Of a stretch of 64,000 nucleotides of DNA, positions 33,601 to 47,215 are shown piece by piece. Within the stretch, counting starts at the first letter, position 1; every line of letters starts with the position of its first letter. The notes under the pieces were generated by a model. The model was not told the DNA's origin and searched no databases. It saw nothing but the letters and a program-made list of their open reading frames with translations. The DNA is from Rostrohypoxylon terebratum (Eukaryota > Ascomycota > Sordariomycetes > Xylariales > Hypoxylaceae). Position numbers and translations under genes: made by a program. The DNA is taken from positions 170,293 to 234,292 of the forward strand of contig MU385905.1 of NCBI GenBank assembly GCA_022497145.1, in the 5' to 3' direction.

Positions 33601-34372
33601 TAAGTTAATATATAATTATAAATTTTAAATTTTTAAGTAATAAAATATTAATACTTTTTTTAATTCATTTAATATAATTTAAAAAGTATTAAATATACGA
33701 AGAAATAAAGGAAAATTATTTTAAGTGGTTTTAAATTAAAATGTTATGTTAAAACGGGTTACGTTTGTTTTTTTACGGCTTAAGTTTTTATATTTATAAA
33801 GTTTTAAACGTAAAATATATAATGTTTAATTTAAAGTATATTTAAGAAAAATAAAGCTTAATTTTTTAAAGTTTTAATAAAATTTATAATAATTATTTTT
33901 TTAATAATATTATAATTATAAGTTAAAATATGTTCAGAATATAAGTTAAAATTAATATTTAATTTAGTTATTTTTTATAGTTATTTTTTATATTTTTAAG
34001 TTTAATTATCTTTATATAATAATATATTTTAATTAGAAAAATTAAATCTTAATTTTATTATTTTAATTATATTTTTTAATTATATCGTGTTATATTATAT
34101 TATGTTATTTTATTAAAATAAAAATATTTATTATTAAAGTTTATATTTTAAGATTTTTATTAATAAATATAAAGATTTATAAGTTTTTTTTAATTATTTA
34201 AATAATTAGTAAATGTCTTATATAACGTTTTTAATTATTATAAAAAGTTAAAATATATGTTAAGTTAAAAATATATTAAATTATGTTTTAATTACGTTGT
34301 TATCAAATATAATTGATTTAAAAAAATATTATAAAAAAAGTTATAAAATTATAAAAAGTTTTGAAAGTTAAG

Positions 34373-34570
34373 TAATTTTTAAAAGGTATTAATTTAATTT
34401 TTTAAAGGTTGATAATAAAGTATTATACAATTAATAAAATATAAAAATATAATAATTATAAAAAAACATATAATAAATTATATAAATAAATTAAAATAAA
34501 ATAATTAAGTTAAAAAATAAAAATAGTTTTTTTTTATTTTTCAAGTTTTAATTTTAAAATAATATATAAT
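34373..34570 (-). repeat. R1 repeat, copy 3 (inverted)
   Basis: Reverse complement of the R1 word order: AAAGGTTGATAATAAAGTATTATACAATT..., then ATAATTAAGTTAAAAAATAAAAATAG..., then the ATATATAATTTATT end. Confidence 0.6.
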
Positions 34571-34962
34571 TTATTAAATATTATTAAATTTTAATTTAAT
34601 TATTTTTATAAAAGTATAAAAACGTAGTTAAAATTTTAATTTAAAGTTATTTAAAACAAAAGAAAAAAATTACTTTTCAATATATAAAAGTTAAATAAGT
34701 TTTTAAGTAACATTAAATCCGTTGTATAAGTGTCTCGATTTTCGTTTATTATATAGCGTTAAAACGCGTTAACGTGTTCGAACGGTGTGTTAAATAACCT
34801 TTAACCTTACACGCGCGTTTAATTAATTTTTCCAGCTTTAAACCACCTTTAAATTTTAAATAATTATAATTATTTAAAAGTTTTTAAAAATTTATATTTG
34901 TAGTTTAAAGTTTAAATGGTATATTAATTTAACAAGTAAAATATTAAAAATTAAAAAAAATA

Positions 34963-35372
34963 TGTCACAAACCAACAACAGGCGACCAAAATATCAACCT
35001 GAAGGGTGGAGAACTAAGGACCAATCACGGGTAATTGTCGGCTGATGAGTCGAGAGTCAACTCATCAGAGCCCATCACGAACCTTTATGATGAACTATGA
35101 TGAGTTGCGAAGCAACTCATCACAGCTCATCAGAGTAATTCATAGGAAGGGAGGATATCTATATAATCACAGCATTTTCCATGTATCTAGCCACTCACTT
35201 AGCTCTTTAGTTATCAATCTAAGTCTATTCACTACGAGTAGGGAGAGGACTCCAAGCCTCTCTGACGAACATACTTGATTGATTACACTTGATCTCTACA
35301 ATTACTGTTACCTTAAAATCAAGACCCCTTAATGAAGCTATACTTACTAAGCCTAAGTATAGGTTCGTCACA
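34963..35372 (+). mobile_element. Solo LTR A2 (family A), no intact TSD
   Basis: 410 bp, TGTCACAAACC ... GGTTCGTCACA. CCAATCACGG is at 35,021-35,030 and the TATA box at about 35,158. Between them are repeated ACTCATCA words and a hairpin with 11-bp arms (35,098-35,108 and 35,112-35,122, loop GAA). Flanks are AAATA and CTTAA, so no duplication is visible. Comparison with the inverted T1 copy suggests about 10 bases of target were lost at the right side; that is tentative. Confidence 0.83.
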
Positions 35373-35379
35373 CTTAACT

Positions 35380-38215
35380 TAATATTTTATTAAACACTAA
35401 AAAAGTTTAAAAAACCTATTACATGTATATTATATACCATTAATAATATAAACTGCAAATTTTAATTATTATAATAAAAATATGTTAAAGAAAAATCTAA
35501 ATTTAAAAAAATATTATTTATAATAATTATAATAATTTTATTAAATAAACATTTAATAATTATTTAAACTTTTTAAAATAATAATTAAAACTTAAGTTAA
35601 ATTTTATTTAAGCATTAACCTTTTATATTAAATTATTAATTAATTTTTAAACTTACTTAAACGGGTATAAAAAGACAAAACTTAAAATGTGAACGAAAAT
35701 AATAAAATAAGCTTAAATTAGATAAAATGTTTAATAAGTAAAAAATAAAAATAAATATTAATAAAATAATTATAATAAATCTTTTAATAAAAAATAATGT
35801 ATTAATAATTATAATTATTTATCATTTTTTTTTAAAAAACGGTAATAATAATTATTATTATTATTTAAAACAGAAAAATCGAAAAAACATAATAGAAAGA
35901 TTTTTTATTATTACTTATATAATAGTAAATATCACTTAATTAATTAATATTTTAAATAAAATTAAACTTTAAAGAAAAAAAATAAAAATAAAAAAGGTAA
36001 AGTTAAAAAAACTTTTAAAATAAAAATTATTTAAAAAAAACCAAAAAAAGTAAACTTTATAAGTATTACTTTTATAATTACGAAACTAAAAAACGATAAT
36101 TTAAAAGTGATTATACGTTTTTACATTAAAATTATAATTTATATTATTAAATTTAATATTAATATTTTTATTAATATAAATATTTATATAAAAGTTAATT
36201 ACGTTAATATATAATTTATTAAATAAGTAAAATTATAAAAAATAAAACGTATAGTTTTTATTATTAAAGCTGTTAATATATCGATATATTTTATTTATAA
36301 AATTTATTAAGTATTAATTACTACTATTAATAACCGTAGTGTTATATAAATCTTTACACGCGATTATATAATAATTAATAAAAACTTTTAAGATTATAAA
36401 AGTCTTATATTATTATTAATAACCACTTTGAAAAAAATATATATATTATTTTTAATTTTAATAAAAACTATTAATAATTTGAAATAATAACCTTTTAATA
36501 TAAAATTTTAAATCTTTATAAATTTCTTAAACGTAATAAATATATAGTTTATGTATTTATTATTTTTTTGATAAAAAAATTATACTTTTACTTATAAAAG
36601 ATATATTATTATTTAACGAAAAAAGGTTATTTAATATATTAATTAAAAAATCCTTGCTGATAAAGTTATAAGATTATTAAGATATATGTTACGATCCGAA
36701 AATACGATCATCGGAAGAAATAATAATCCGAAAATCAGGTGACTGAAACGATGAATCAGAATGAGGGACACCCCGATTCAGTATTTCAGGAAACGATGAA
36801 TCGACGAACTCACGATTAGTTCTCGTCGATTCATCCGGTCGCCAGGGAAGGAAAGTTAGTATATAAAGAATGGAAGTTTCCTACTGTATTTAGTTTTTAG
36901 TTCTCTAGCTTTCAATCTAAGTATTCAGACTGCACTTGAATATAGAGTCCCATGAAATCTCTTTTACGAACAGAATCGTCAACCCTACAGTATTGTTACC
37001 TTAAAACCAAGTACCCCAGGGTACGTATCCGCTCTACGAAGTCAGTTAGACAGAAGTAGTAGACGGGTTCGTAACAATATATTTAAATTTAATAAGGTTA
37101 ATAAATTTTCATTATATTAAAACATTAATTATTTTATTAATATTTTTTTTAAAATAATATTTTTTTATTATTTGATTTACTTATTGATAAAAAATAAATT
37201 CAAGATATTTCGATAATATATAAACGAAAACTTGAAATTAGGAAAAATACGTGAATTTAAAAGTTTTATTAATGTATTTATTTTTTTATTCTTAAAAAAG
37301 ATAAAAGTTTACGACTTTATATAAATTATTAAAAACTTAATAAAGTTACCATTAAAAATAAGTACTTTTTACCTTTTATCTTCGAAATTTTAAACCGAAT
37401 TTTCAACCTATAATATTTCTTTAAGATTAACCTTAAAAATGTATATTATTAAATTTAAATTAAAAAAAACGATAAGTAAAAAATAGTTTTTTAAACACCT
37501 TATAATCATTATAAATACTTAATAATACCTTTTAATTTAATAAATACTTTTATTACCTTTTAAAGCTACGTTTACTAAGCTTTTTATAACTATTTAAATA
37601 TTTTTTATATTATATATTTAAATAATATTTTAAGTTTTTTAAAAGATTAAAATTTATATATAAAGCATTTATATTTAATATTATAAAAACTTTAAAAATA
37701 TAACTTATATATTAAACCGTTTAAGTGTTTATTTTATAAGGATAAAATCAAAATTTTAAGGTTTATTATATTTATTAAAGGTATTTTTATAAACTTTTTA
37801 AAGGTAAAAATTATAATTATATAGTTTAAACTTATTACATATTATAAAGTGTAATAATTCTTCAAATTTTATAACTTTTATAAAAAATTTATTCGAAGTT
37901 ATTTTTGTATGATAAAATTTTTATATAATTTATTATAAAGTAATATTAATGGTAAAAAGCCGGGAAAAATGTAATTATAAAGTAAAGCAACCATCGTATT
38001 TTATTAGTTATATAATACTTTTATTAAAGCTTTTTTACTATATTATTTTAATTTTAAACTATTAATTTAAGTAAAAACTAATACGTTTACGTACGTTATA
38101 ATTAACATTATATTATGATTATATAAAAAATATATTATTTTATAACGTTTTAATTATATAAGGTTAAAAAAATAAAATTAAATTATAAAACATTAAACTA
38201 TAAAATAATCATAAT
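35380..38215 (+). repeat. Degraded transposon T1, copy a (contains LTR B1)
   Basis: About 2.44 kb of repeat plus the 395-bp B1 insertion. The reverse complement is found at about 55,860-58,290. Landmarks include TTAATATATCGATATATT... near 36,275, ACGCGATTATATAATAATTA near 36,360 and AAATTTTAAACCGAATTTTC near 37,384. Differences between copies are dominated by C/T and G/A, as after RIP. No reading frame survives; the encoded product is unknown. Confidence 0.75.
36687..37076 (+). mobile_element. Solo LTR B1 (family B), TSD ATATA
   Basis: 390 bp, TGTTACGATCC ... GGGTTCGTAACA, flanked by ATATA on both sides (36,682-36,686 and 37,077-37,081). The corresponding place in the inverted T1 copy (about 56,870-56,874) has a single ATATA and no LTR: a paralogous empty site. 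The upstream part has perfect 13-bp arms GATGAATCGACGA (36,795-36,807) and its complement (36,823-36,835). The TATA box AGTATATAAAG follows at about 36,858. Confidence 0.92.
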
Positions 38216-38668
38216 TATTAAATCGTTTAAACATTAAAAACAATATTTATAAAATAATAAATATATTATAAAAGTTTTATTAAATATTAAAACCTACGTA
38301 CGTTTATAAAACAATTAATCTTTAATAAAAAATAATCTCGTTAATATATATATTTAACACTTTACAATTTTAAAATTAAATATAAAATAAAAAAAAACCT
38401 TATAAACTTTAAGTTACGTTAATTTAACTATAAAAAAGGTATTAAAAAACTAAAATATAATTAAATGTTATTAATAAAGGTTAAATTAATAACACTTTAA
38501 GTAATAACTCTTTAAAAAACGTAATTATAAAAAATAAAACTTTAATTTTTAAAAACTCACTAAAATCGTATAATTAATTAAGTTAAATAAATAATATTAA
38601 ATAAGTTTTAAAAACTATAAAAATTCCAAAAAATAAAAATAAACGAAATATTAATAAAAAATAGCATA

Positions 38669-38878
38669 TGTTAGGAGACCTTATGGATTGATTCTTGATG
38701 GATTGAATGATTGTTTTTTGAGAGAGAAGAGAAGACGAAAAGGTCTTCTCTCTCGAGATGAGATCTATGAGATCTCTCAGCTATCTAATCATTATCTCAC
38801 ATTGTGATGTCATCAGAAGACGTCATCGCCTGCTCTGGCATGTGAAGTGCCATGTGAACTAGCCATTGTAGTCTCTCA
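38669..38878. mobile_element. Short LTR-like insertion C1, TSD GCATA
   Basis: 210 bp, TGTTAGGAGACC ... GTAGTCTCTCA, with GCATA at 38,664-38,668 and 38,879-38,883. GC-normal against the AT-rich flanks. It carries inverted arms GAGAGAGAAGA (38,720-38,730) and complement (38,744-38,754), and further GAGATC/GATCTC pairs. It does not share the R/U5 of families A and B. It could be a separate LTR family, a truncated solo LTR or a non-LTR-derived short element. Confidence 0.7.
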
Positions 38879-39740
38879 GCATAGAAGTTAAATTATTTTG
38901 ATAAAATAAAAGAATTATTATAAAAAACTTAAAATAATAATAAAACTTTATTAAAAAAACGAAAAAAATTATTAAAAACAAAAGTTGACGTTAATAGTAA
39001 TTCTTAATTAATAAAAAATAATAGTTTAATTTGATTTAAAAATTAAGTAAATATATTAAATTAACGAAATATTTAAAAAAAAATTAATAACGTAAAATTA
39101 TAAAGGCTTATATATAAAATATTTTAACGTTAAGTGTATTTAAAAGTTATTAATGAAAAAGTATTTTTTAAAGCGGTATAAAATAAAAAATATAAATATA
39201 AGTTAATAATTACAACGTATATTAAGGTGTTAAAACATTTAAATATAAACTTTATAAAGATTTTTAATTATTTTTATTACTTATAAAACCTTAAAGAATT
39301 ATAATAGATTTTATTATAAAACTACTATTAGTTTAATTTAAAAAATAAAAGGTTAATGTGATTTTTATTATTATAAATAAATATATTAAAATAATAAAAT
39401 TTATTTTAATTACTATTAAACTTAACGTGGTAAAGTTAACTTAACTTTTAAAATAATAAATTTTTATTAAATATAAAACATTTAATAATATAATATTAAA
39501 TAGAAAACAATGTTTATTAATCGATTTTAATTAAATTATTATTATTAATATATTATTAAAAAACGATTATTAATGATATTTTATCCTTAAATTAATAGTT
39601 AAATAAAAAAATAAACTTATTAAATATTAATATTAAAAAATATATAATTTACTTATAATAATATATAAAACGTTATAACGGGTATTTTATTTTTTATAAC
39701 TTTATAATTTTACATAACTTAAATAGTAAACACGTTAATT

Positions 39741-39925
39741 AATAAATTTAAGGGTAAACTTATTTATTATATATATGAGTAAACATTATATGAATTAAAT
39801 TAAATGTTAAATTCCCAAGAAATATAACAATTAAGTTTACTTTTAAAGATTTATTTAACACTTTTACATTCAAGTAAATAAGTGCTTAAAACTATTAAAG
39901 TGACCTAGTTAAAAACACAACCTTA
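39741..39925 (+). repeat. Degraded repeat T3, copy a
   Basis: About 185 bp matching 45,608-45,790 in direct orientation (word order AAACTTATTTATTATATATA, then CCCAAGAAATATAACAATTAA, then AAAACACAACCTT), with C/T and G/A differences. Confidence 0.65.
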
Positions 39926-40299
39926 ATAAAATATCATTTAATAATAAAGTTTAAAATCGAAAACAACGTCTTTAAAAAAAAGTACTAACAATTAAAATAA
40001 AAGTATAAAAACTTAAAAAAGTTTAAAAAATTTAAAAAAACACTAAAAATATACGATCGAGTTATAAGTTAAATATTATGATAAACGTTATACACTATTA
40101 ACTTTAAAAAAAATAACTTAATTGATTTATTTTTTAAAAACTTAAAACTTAAAAAGATTAATTTTAAATTAACCTTTAAATATATTAGCTTTTGTAAGGT
40201 TTTGAAATTAATAAACAAACTTATGAATCGTATAATATTACTTAACAAATATTTATAACTATATAATATATTTTTAATATTTTTATTAAAACCTTAAAA

Positions 40300-40650
40300 C
40301 AACCACTAAAAAAAACTGTAAAAAAGGGAAAGAAAACCAAAAAAAACACTCAAACTATAAAGCTAACCGCGTAAATATTTATTTTTATTTAAAAGATAAA
40401 AGCATTAATTATAAATAACCGAAACAACCGTTTTAAAAAAAATTAATTGTAAAACCGTAAAAAGTTTTAAAGGTTTATAATAAAAATATTATATAATTAA
40501 CAAAAAAGATGTAATAATATAAAAATATATATATATAATAAATTATATAAATAAATAAAATTAAAATAATGAAACTAAAAAATAAAAATAACCTTTTTTT
40601 CATTTTTTAAAGTTTAATTTTAAAATAATATATAACTTATTAAACACCAG
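40300..40650 (-). repeat. T1 terminal segment plus R1 repeat, copy 4 (inverted)
   Basis: 40,340-40,440 matches the reverse complement of about 55,740-55,850 (words GCTAACCG, TAAAAGCATTAATTATAAAT and CGTTTTAAAAAAA). It runs directly into an inverted R1 copy from about 40,438. T1 copy a therefore seems to be split by about 2 kb of other sequence. Confidence 0.6.
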
Positions 40651-41116
40651 TTAATCTTAGCTTATTTGCCCTTATAACTTTTTATAATTATTATACGATT
40701 ATATTATTTTAAACTATTTTAATTATAAAATGTTATTACTCTAATAAAAATGAAGGTAATTTTTTAAGTTATTAATAAAACGTATAAATATATATATTAA
40801 TGTCGTTATTATAAAATTATTTAATAATAATTTTATTATATATTTTTAAGTTAAAAATATATATTAAATTATATTACTTTTAACTTATAACCGATGTAAT
40901 TATAAGTTTTTAAAGGTTGTTTTTTTAAAAAAAAATATTATATAACGTTAAAAATATAATATAAATTAAACCTTTATTTTTAAGTGTAATATAAAAATAA
41001 AATTTATAATATAAACTTTTAATAAATAATTTTAACTTTATAATTCTTTTTTTAAGATAATTAAATAAAAATAAACGTAAATATAATAAAAAATAATAAA
41101 AAGTAATAACGATAAC

Positions 41117-41491
41117 TGTTACGAACCCGTCTACTACTTCTGTCTAACTGACTTCGTAGAGCGGATACGTACCCTGGGGTACTTGGTTTTAAGGTAACAA
41201 TACTGTAGGGTTGACGATTCTGTTCGTAAAAGAGATTTCCTGGGACTCTATATTCAAGTGCGGTCTGAATACTTAGATTGAAAGCTAGAGAACTAAAAAC
41301 TAAATACAGTAGGAAATTCTCATTCTTTTATATTTGCTCCATTTCATATGCTTCTTTTCCTACTCGTGGATCGTGGCTTTGGCCATCCACGATCCACGAT
41401 CTGTGATCCAGGTGATCATGTGACTTTCGACTTTCCGATGGGTGCGCCGTTTGTTGGTAAGTGGGGCTTTGAGGAAGAATGTTCCGTAACA
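41117..41491 (-). mobile_element. Solo LTR B2 (family B), no intact TSD
   Basis: 375 bp, TGTTACGAACCCG ... CCGTAACA. The conserved R/U5 matches B1, B3 and B4. TATA box on the minus strand (ATATAAAAG, about 41,330). The upstream part has 12-bp arms CGTGGATCGTGG (41,365-41,376) and complement (41,387-41,398). Flanks ATAAC and GTTTA do not match. Confidence 0.85.
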
Positions 41492-41693
41492 GTTTAAAAA
41501 ATATAAAAATATATTTAATTATATAAAAATTTATATATATTTAAAAGTATTTAAATTAAATTTTTTTCGATCGTGTTTTTTTAACGTTTATTACGCGTTA
41601 AAAATAAAAACCCGTACTACACGGTTAATATTTTTTTAATTTTAATTTAATTATTTTATATCATTATAATATTATATATATATATATAAATAT

Positions 41694-42081
41694 TGTTACA
41701 AATCCTAAAAACTAAACATAAAGAGACCCACCAACCAAGAAAAACCACAAACCAATCACGGCTAAACCACGGAAAATGGATGTGTAGGATCTGAAGGATG
41801 TGGAACACATCAACACACATCCAACACATCCGGCACATCACGATGGCTTCAACACTCAGGAAAGGAAGGGATATTTCTTATATAAAGCATAGCATACTTC
41901 ATGTATCTAGTCACTCACTTAGTTCTTTAGTTATCAATCTAAGTCTATTCACTACGAATAGGGAGAGGACTCCAAGCCTCTCTGACGAACATACTTGATT
42001 GATTACACTTGATCTTTACAATTACTGTTACCTTAAAATCAAGACCCCTTAATGAAGCTATACTTACTAAGCCTAAGTATA
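41694..42081 (+). mobile_element. LTR A3 (family A), 3' end truncated
   Basis: Starts TGTTACAAATCC, a C-to-T-altered form of TGTCACAAACC. CCAATCACGG lies at 41,752-41,761 and the TATA box TTATATAAAGC at about 41,879. It stops at CTAAGTAT, about 12-15 bases before the usual GTTCGTCACA end. The upstream part contains GGATGTGT (41,778-41,785) and complementary ACACATCC twice (41,815-41,822 and 41,824-41,831). Confidence 0.8.
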
Positions 42082-43374
42082 ATTATAAACATTATTAAGT
42101 TTTAATTATTTATATGTAAAGGAGTTTTTTTTATTTTTTAGTTTTAAAAAATAATATTAAAATAAATTTAATTAAAGTGGTAATTATTAAAAAATGTTTT
42201 AAACTTAAAATAACCATTAAAATCTAAGCTTTTATTAACGTGGTAAGATATTTTAAGTATTTAATTAAAAATTATTTTTTAATTATAAAACTTTTAATAG
42301 TTTTTATAAAAAGACCGAAAAATAGCTTAGTGAAATTTAACTAGACAGTTAAGAAAGTATAGTTAAAAATATAAAATTTAATTACAACGATGTTAATAAT
42401 ACGAAAATTTGACTGGAGATTATTATTCGTAATAAAATTAAATTTAAATAAAAAACATATTAAAGTAACGTTAGTATAACTATATTTTTATAGTAATTCA
42501 TAAATTTTATATTTTATACTTTAGTTTTTTAAAAAATTTATAAAGTAATAAACTTATTATTTAAGTTAAAAACAAAGGTTATTAATTATTATATTAGTAA
42601 TTTAATATTAACGTTATTAAGTTAGAAAAATATTATAATTATAATTATAAATTATAAATCCTTTAAAAGAATTAATATTGAAATTAAATAACTAATAAAA
42701 ATTATACGATTTTTAAATATAATTAAATATTATAATATTAAAATATTATATTACTTTAATAAAATTAACGTATTAATTAATTATTTATTTAAATTACGTA
42801 ATAATAAAGTTAATAAAACCTTATTAACCACCGAAAATAAAAATAAAAATAAACGAATTATTTAATATCTTTATAAAGGATATTAAATCTTTAAAAAATT
42901 TATTATATATAATTAAAATAATTATAAGTACGGTTAATATATAATATATATTAAAATATAATAAATTGTTAATATAATTAAAAAAATCCATTATAATAAA
43001 AAACATGTTATTATTAAAATAATGTAAAAGAAATATTAAAAATATTTTAATATTTAAAATTAATACTTGTAATATAATAACTTATAGTTAAATACTTTTT
43101 TTATTAATTAATAAAATTAATTACGATATAATTAAACTTATTATTTATAATATTATTAACATTTTTTATAAAATAAATTATAAATTATATATTAATTAAT
43201 AAAACAATAATTTTTATAATAATTAAATACGTTATAAAATATATTAAAGCTTACATTATATTATTAATTATAAGCGCGTTGCGTTTAAACTTAATTATAA
43301 TAAGCTTTTAACACGATTATTTAATTCGCATAAAAAAATACGAAGGTATTATAGTGTAAAATCTTCGTCGTAAA

Positions 43375-43663
43375 TGTCACGGCTAGGATCAGAACCGACT
43401 CCAAGGTACCGGCAGAAATAGCTCTATAGACGAAGATTCTAAGCTGAGGAGGGAAAAGAGGCTATCTACGTCTACAGGAAGCGGGAGCATTTTATACATG
43501 ATGGCTGGTGGTCTAGAAGCTTGTAGAGCTTCTAGAAAACTGTAGCCTAAGATCTGTAGCCTAGAAGCTACAAAGCAGTCTTAGGTTGAAGGGAGATGTA
43601 CAAAGACTGCAGCATCTCTCTTAACAGCTGTAGATCGAACAAAGATTGCCACAGCTCGTCACA
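43375..43663 (-). mobile_element. LTR-like insertion C2, TSD GTAAA
   Basis: 289 bp, TGTCACGGCTAGG ... GCTCGTCACA, with GTAAA at 43,370-43,374 and 43,664-43,668. A TATA box (TGTATAAAATGC) is read on the minus strand. Just upstream of it in that sense lies a hairpin, TCTAGAAGCT (43,512-43,521) and complement (43,527-43,536), plus CTGTAGCCTA repeats. The body does not match families A or B. Confidence 0.83.
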
Positions 43664-45607
43664 GTAAAAAACTTAATAATAAACTACTTTATTATAATCC
43701 TAATACTACTATAAAACTCTTTAAAATATAAATATTAATCCTTAAGATTTATACTTAATTTAACATCCGAAAGTTTATTAAAACATAACTTTATAAATCG
43801 TAATAAAGCTATAAAAATAATATAATCCTTAATCATCTTAATAAATAACTATAAATAATTAATAATATAACTTATAAAATTAAAAGTTTACTTATAAAAC
43901 TACACCTTACTTTACTTTTTTTTTATTTAACTTTAATTTTATATAACGCTTATAACACATTATTAAAGCGTTTATATATTTACAAGTAAACTTAATTATA
44001 ACATTTTTAACAAACTTAGAATTTTTAATATTAAAACTAAAACATTTTAAATAAAAAGTTAAAATATAAACCACTTTAACTTTAAAAAAAACATAAAAAA
44101 TAATCATTATAATTATAATAACATTATTATCATTGAAATCACTGCTATTATTACGGCCGTTACTATTTCCCGCCCCTTTTTTTTGCACTCATTTTTATCC
44201 GATCATTTTAAAAAATAAAAAGGTTATAAAATTAAGATTATTCGTTAAAAGTTCACATTATAAATCTTACTTTTATATTACACTTAAAGATAAAGATTTA
44301 ATTTATATTATACTTTTAACGTTACACAACACTTTTTTAAGAAAAAACAACAACAATAAAACCCCGTAACTGCATCGGTTATAAATTAAAAGTAATATAA
44401 TTTAACATATGTTTTAACTTAAAAACGTATAATAAAGCTATCACTAAAAAACTATATAATAATAACATTAACGTACACATTTATACACTTTATTAACAAC
44501 TTAAAAAATCACCTTTACTTATTCCTATTAAAATAATAAAATATAATAATTAAAATAATTAAAAGTAATATAATCACATAATAATTATAAAAAAATAAAC
44601 ATAATAAAATAAATTTTCTTTAACACTTAGTTTTACTTAAACATTTACTTAATAATAATTTCGCATACTTAATAAAGAAAACCCCTTATATAATTAAACA
44701 ATTAACATAAAATTAAATAGATAAATAAATAAATAGTATTAATTAAATTTAAAAATTATATATTATTATTAATTAAAATAAATAAAATCTTTAAAAGTTT
44801 TTAAAAAATTACATTTAATAATATAAGAAAATTTATAAATAATGAAATCGTTATTTAAAACATTTAATATAATATAATAATTAAATTAATTATATCTTTA
44901 CGTTTAAAAAGTAATAAAAAAATTAAGAAATAAATGATAATAGTATAAGAATATAAAATTAATTTTATAATTAAAAGTTTATTTAAATTATTAAATTAAG
45001 CCTTTATAATTTATAACTATATATTTAAACTAAGTGATTATAATAGTCTTTTCTTTATATTTAAAATGTAATCTTTATGAGATTAATAATTAATAAAGTA
45101 TATAAAATATTTACGTAAACTAATAAAACGAAAATTAATTATATAAAATAAATTAATGAAATATTATAAGGTTTTTTTAATAAGATTATATTATAATAAC
45201 ATTAAAGTGTTAAAAGATTAAATATAAAGATATTTATAAAAGAAAAGCTTTATATATATTTATATATAAAAAGATTAAATATTATAAGTATATTAGTATA
45301 TAAAAAAATCTAAATTATATTATAATAACTTTTTAACAGTAATAAACTATGATTATAATAATATTTATAAATTATATAACTTTAAAAGCTTAATTTTAAA
45401 TTTTAAATATAATAATATAAATTTATTTTTAATATATATAAATCGTAAATATTTAATAAAAAATTTATAATATATAAATAAAATTATGTTAAAATAAAAT
45501 TCTAAATAATTGAAAGAATAATATAAATTATAATAATTAAAAATAATTATTTTAAAACGAAAAAAATGGTTATAGTTTTATATGACTTAAGTAATAAATA
45601 TATTAAT

Positions 45608-45790
45608 TAATAAACTTAAGTGTAAACTTATTTATTATATATGTAAGTAAATATCATATAAATTAATTTAAAATTTAAATTCCTAAGAAATATAATAATT
45701 AAATCTATTCTTAAAGATTCATTTAATACTTTTATATTAAAGTAAGTAAATGCCTAAAATCATTAAAGCAACTTAGTTAAAAACATAGCT
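45608..45790 (+). repeat. Degraded repeat T3, copy b
   Basis: Direct-orientation partner of 39,741-39,925. It immediately precedes the gag-like T2 copy. Confidence 0.65.
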
Positions 45791-47215
45791 TAACTTTAAT
45801 GTATTTAAAAATAAAATGCATTAAAAAATATAGTTAAAAAAAGAATAACAAAATTAAAAAACATTAAAACATTATTATTTATTTTATAAATAAAAACTTA
45901 TAAAGTTATATCGTAAATTTAACTACGTTTAAAACAATTAACTATTATAACGTTAAATAATAAAACCCTTTAATATTTACAAATAATAAACTTTTTTTAA
46001 AGAAAAAAAGTTTAATTTAAATATCAAATTATATTATTAAAGAATAAACTATGAGTAAACGTCGATTATTTTTATAATAAATTAAATAAAATTAATTATA
46101 TTTTAAATTAAATCCGTAAAGAAATTACAAAAAACTTACTTCATTTTATTTTAAATAAAAATAAAGGTTTAAATAAATTATACATAGTAAAAAACACAAT
46201 TAAATATTTATATAAATAATATAAAAACTCAAATTCTTATAAAAAAACATAAAATAAATTCCGCATTTTACATATAAAACCTTTAAACTTATTTATTACT
46301 TTTAAAATCAACTTTATAAAGTTTATTAAATAAGTTAAATTAATACTTAACGATTATAAATATAAATTATTTAATAAATTACCGGTTCGATTTAACGAAA
46401 AAACCGTTAATAAATACTATAATAATGAAATAAACTTGATTATATTTTATTAATATATATAACGGTATAATTATACTTAAAATAAAAATTTTATTTTATA
46501 TCGCTATTAAAAAGTAAATAAGTTAATCGCGGGTATTTTAAGTAAGCCGCGGGTTAATTAAATGCTTACCTTTAATATTAATTAAAAAATAAATGATTAT
46601 TATAATATTTTAATTATAAAAATAACACCTTTTTAAATAAAATAACTTGTTTTAAATAAATAATATTTTATTTATTATAAAAAAATATATTAATCGAGTA
46701 TATTCTTTAAAAAAAAGTTTAAATAAATTATAAACTAACCGTTTAAGTGCTATTATTACTTAAGTTTTAATTAATAATAAAAGTTTAAAACTAAATGTAA
46801 AAAAATATTAAAAAAATATTAAAGAAAATGAACTTTTATTTTAAAAAAAAATTATAATATATATAATAGTTTTAATAAATTTATTAAACGGGATTTTGAA
46901 TAAAAACTTCTTGCTATTATATTATAAAATAATAAAAAATTAATAAAATATGATAATAAATATTTTAGTTAATATAAAAGTAAATATATATCTTTTAATA
47001 AATGTTTTTTACGTTGTTGAAATAATAAAATATTTAAATATAAAAAGAATTTTTAAATTTAAACTAGTCGTTATATTTAAATTTAATGGGAAATAAATAT
47101 AGCTTATTAATATAGTAATTTATATATACTTTCGAATTTAAAGTAAAAAAATAAAAAATGTGATATTATTAATAATCGATATAAAATATAATTTAATGGT
47201 AAATGAAAAGTTTGT
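45785..47215 (+). pseudogene. RIP-degraded gag-like region, T2 copy a
   Basis: About 1.4 kb matching 60,605-62,045 in direct orientation. A frame read through stops near 46,290-46,440 gives fragments such as INFIKFIK, YKLFNKLP and NKYYNNE. These recall the capsid part of fungal Ty3/gypsy gag; this is weak on its own, but its position upstream of the reverse transcriptase and on the same strand supports it. Confidence 0.5.

Noticed and set aside
34963..42081. A2 and A3 as the two LTRs of one element
   Set aside because: Same orientation and 6.3 kb apart, but their upstream segments are unrelated, whereas two LTRs of one element start identical.
42824..44369. 60-93 codon ORFs in the AT-rich block
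   Set aside because: Lys/Asn/Ile/Phe-rich, as expected from random A/T sequence; no motif and no start context.
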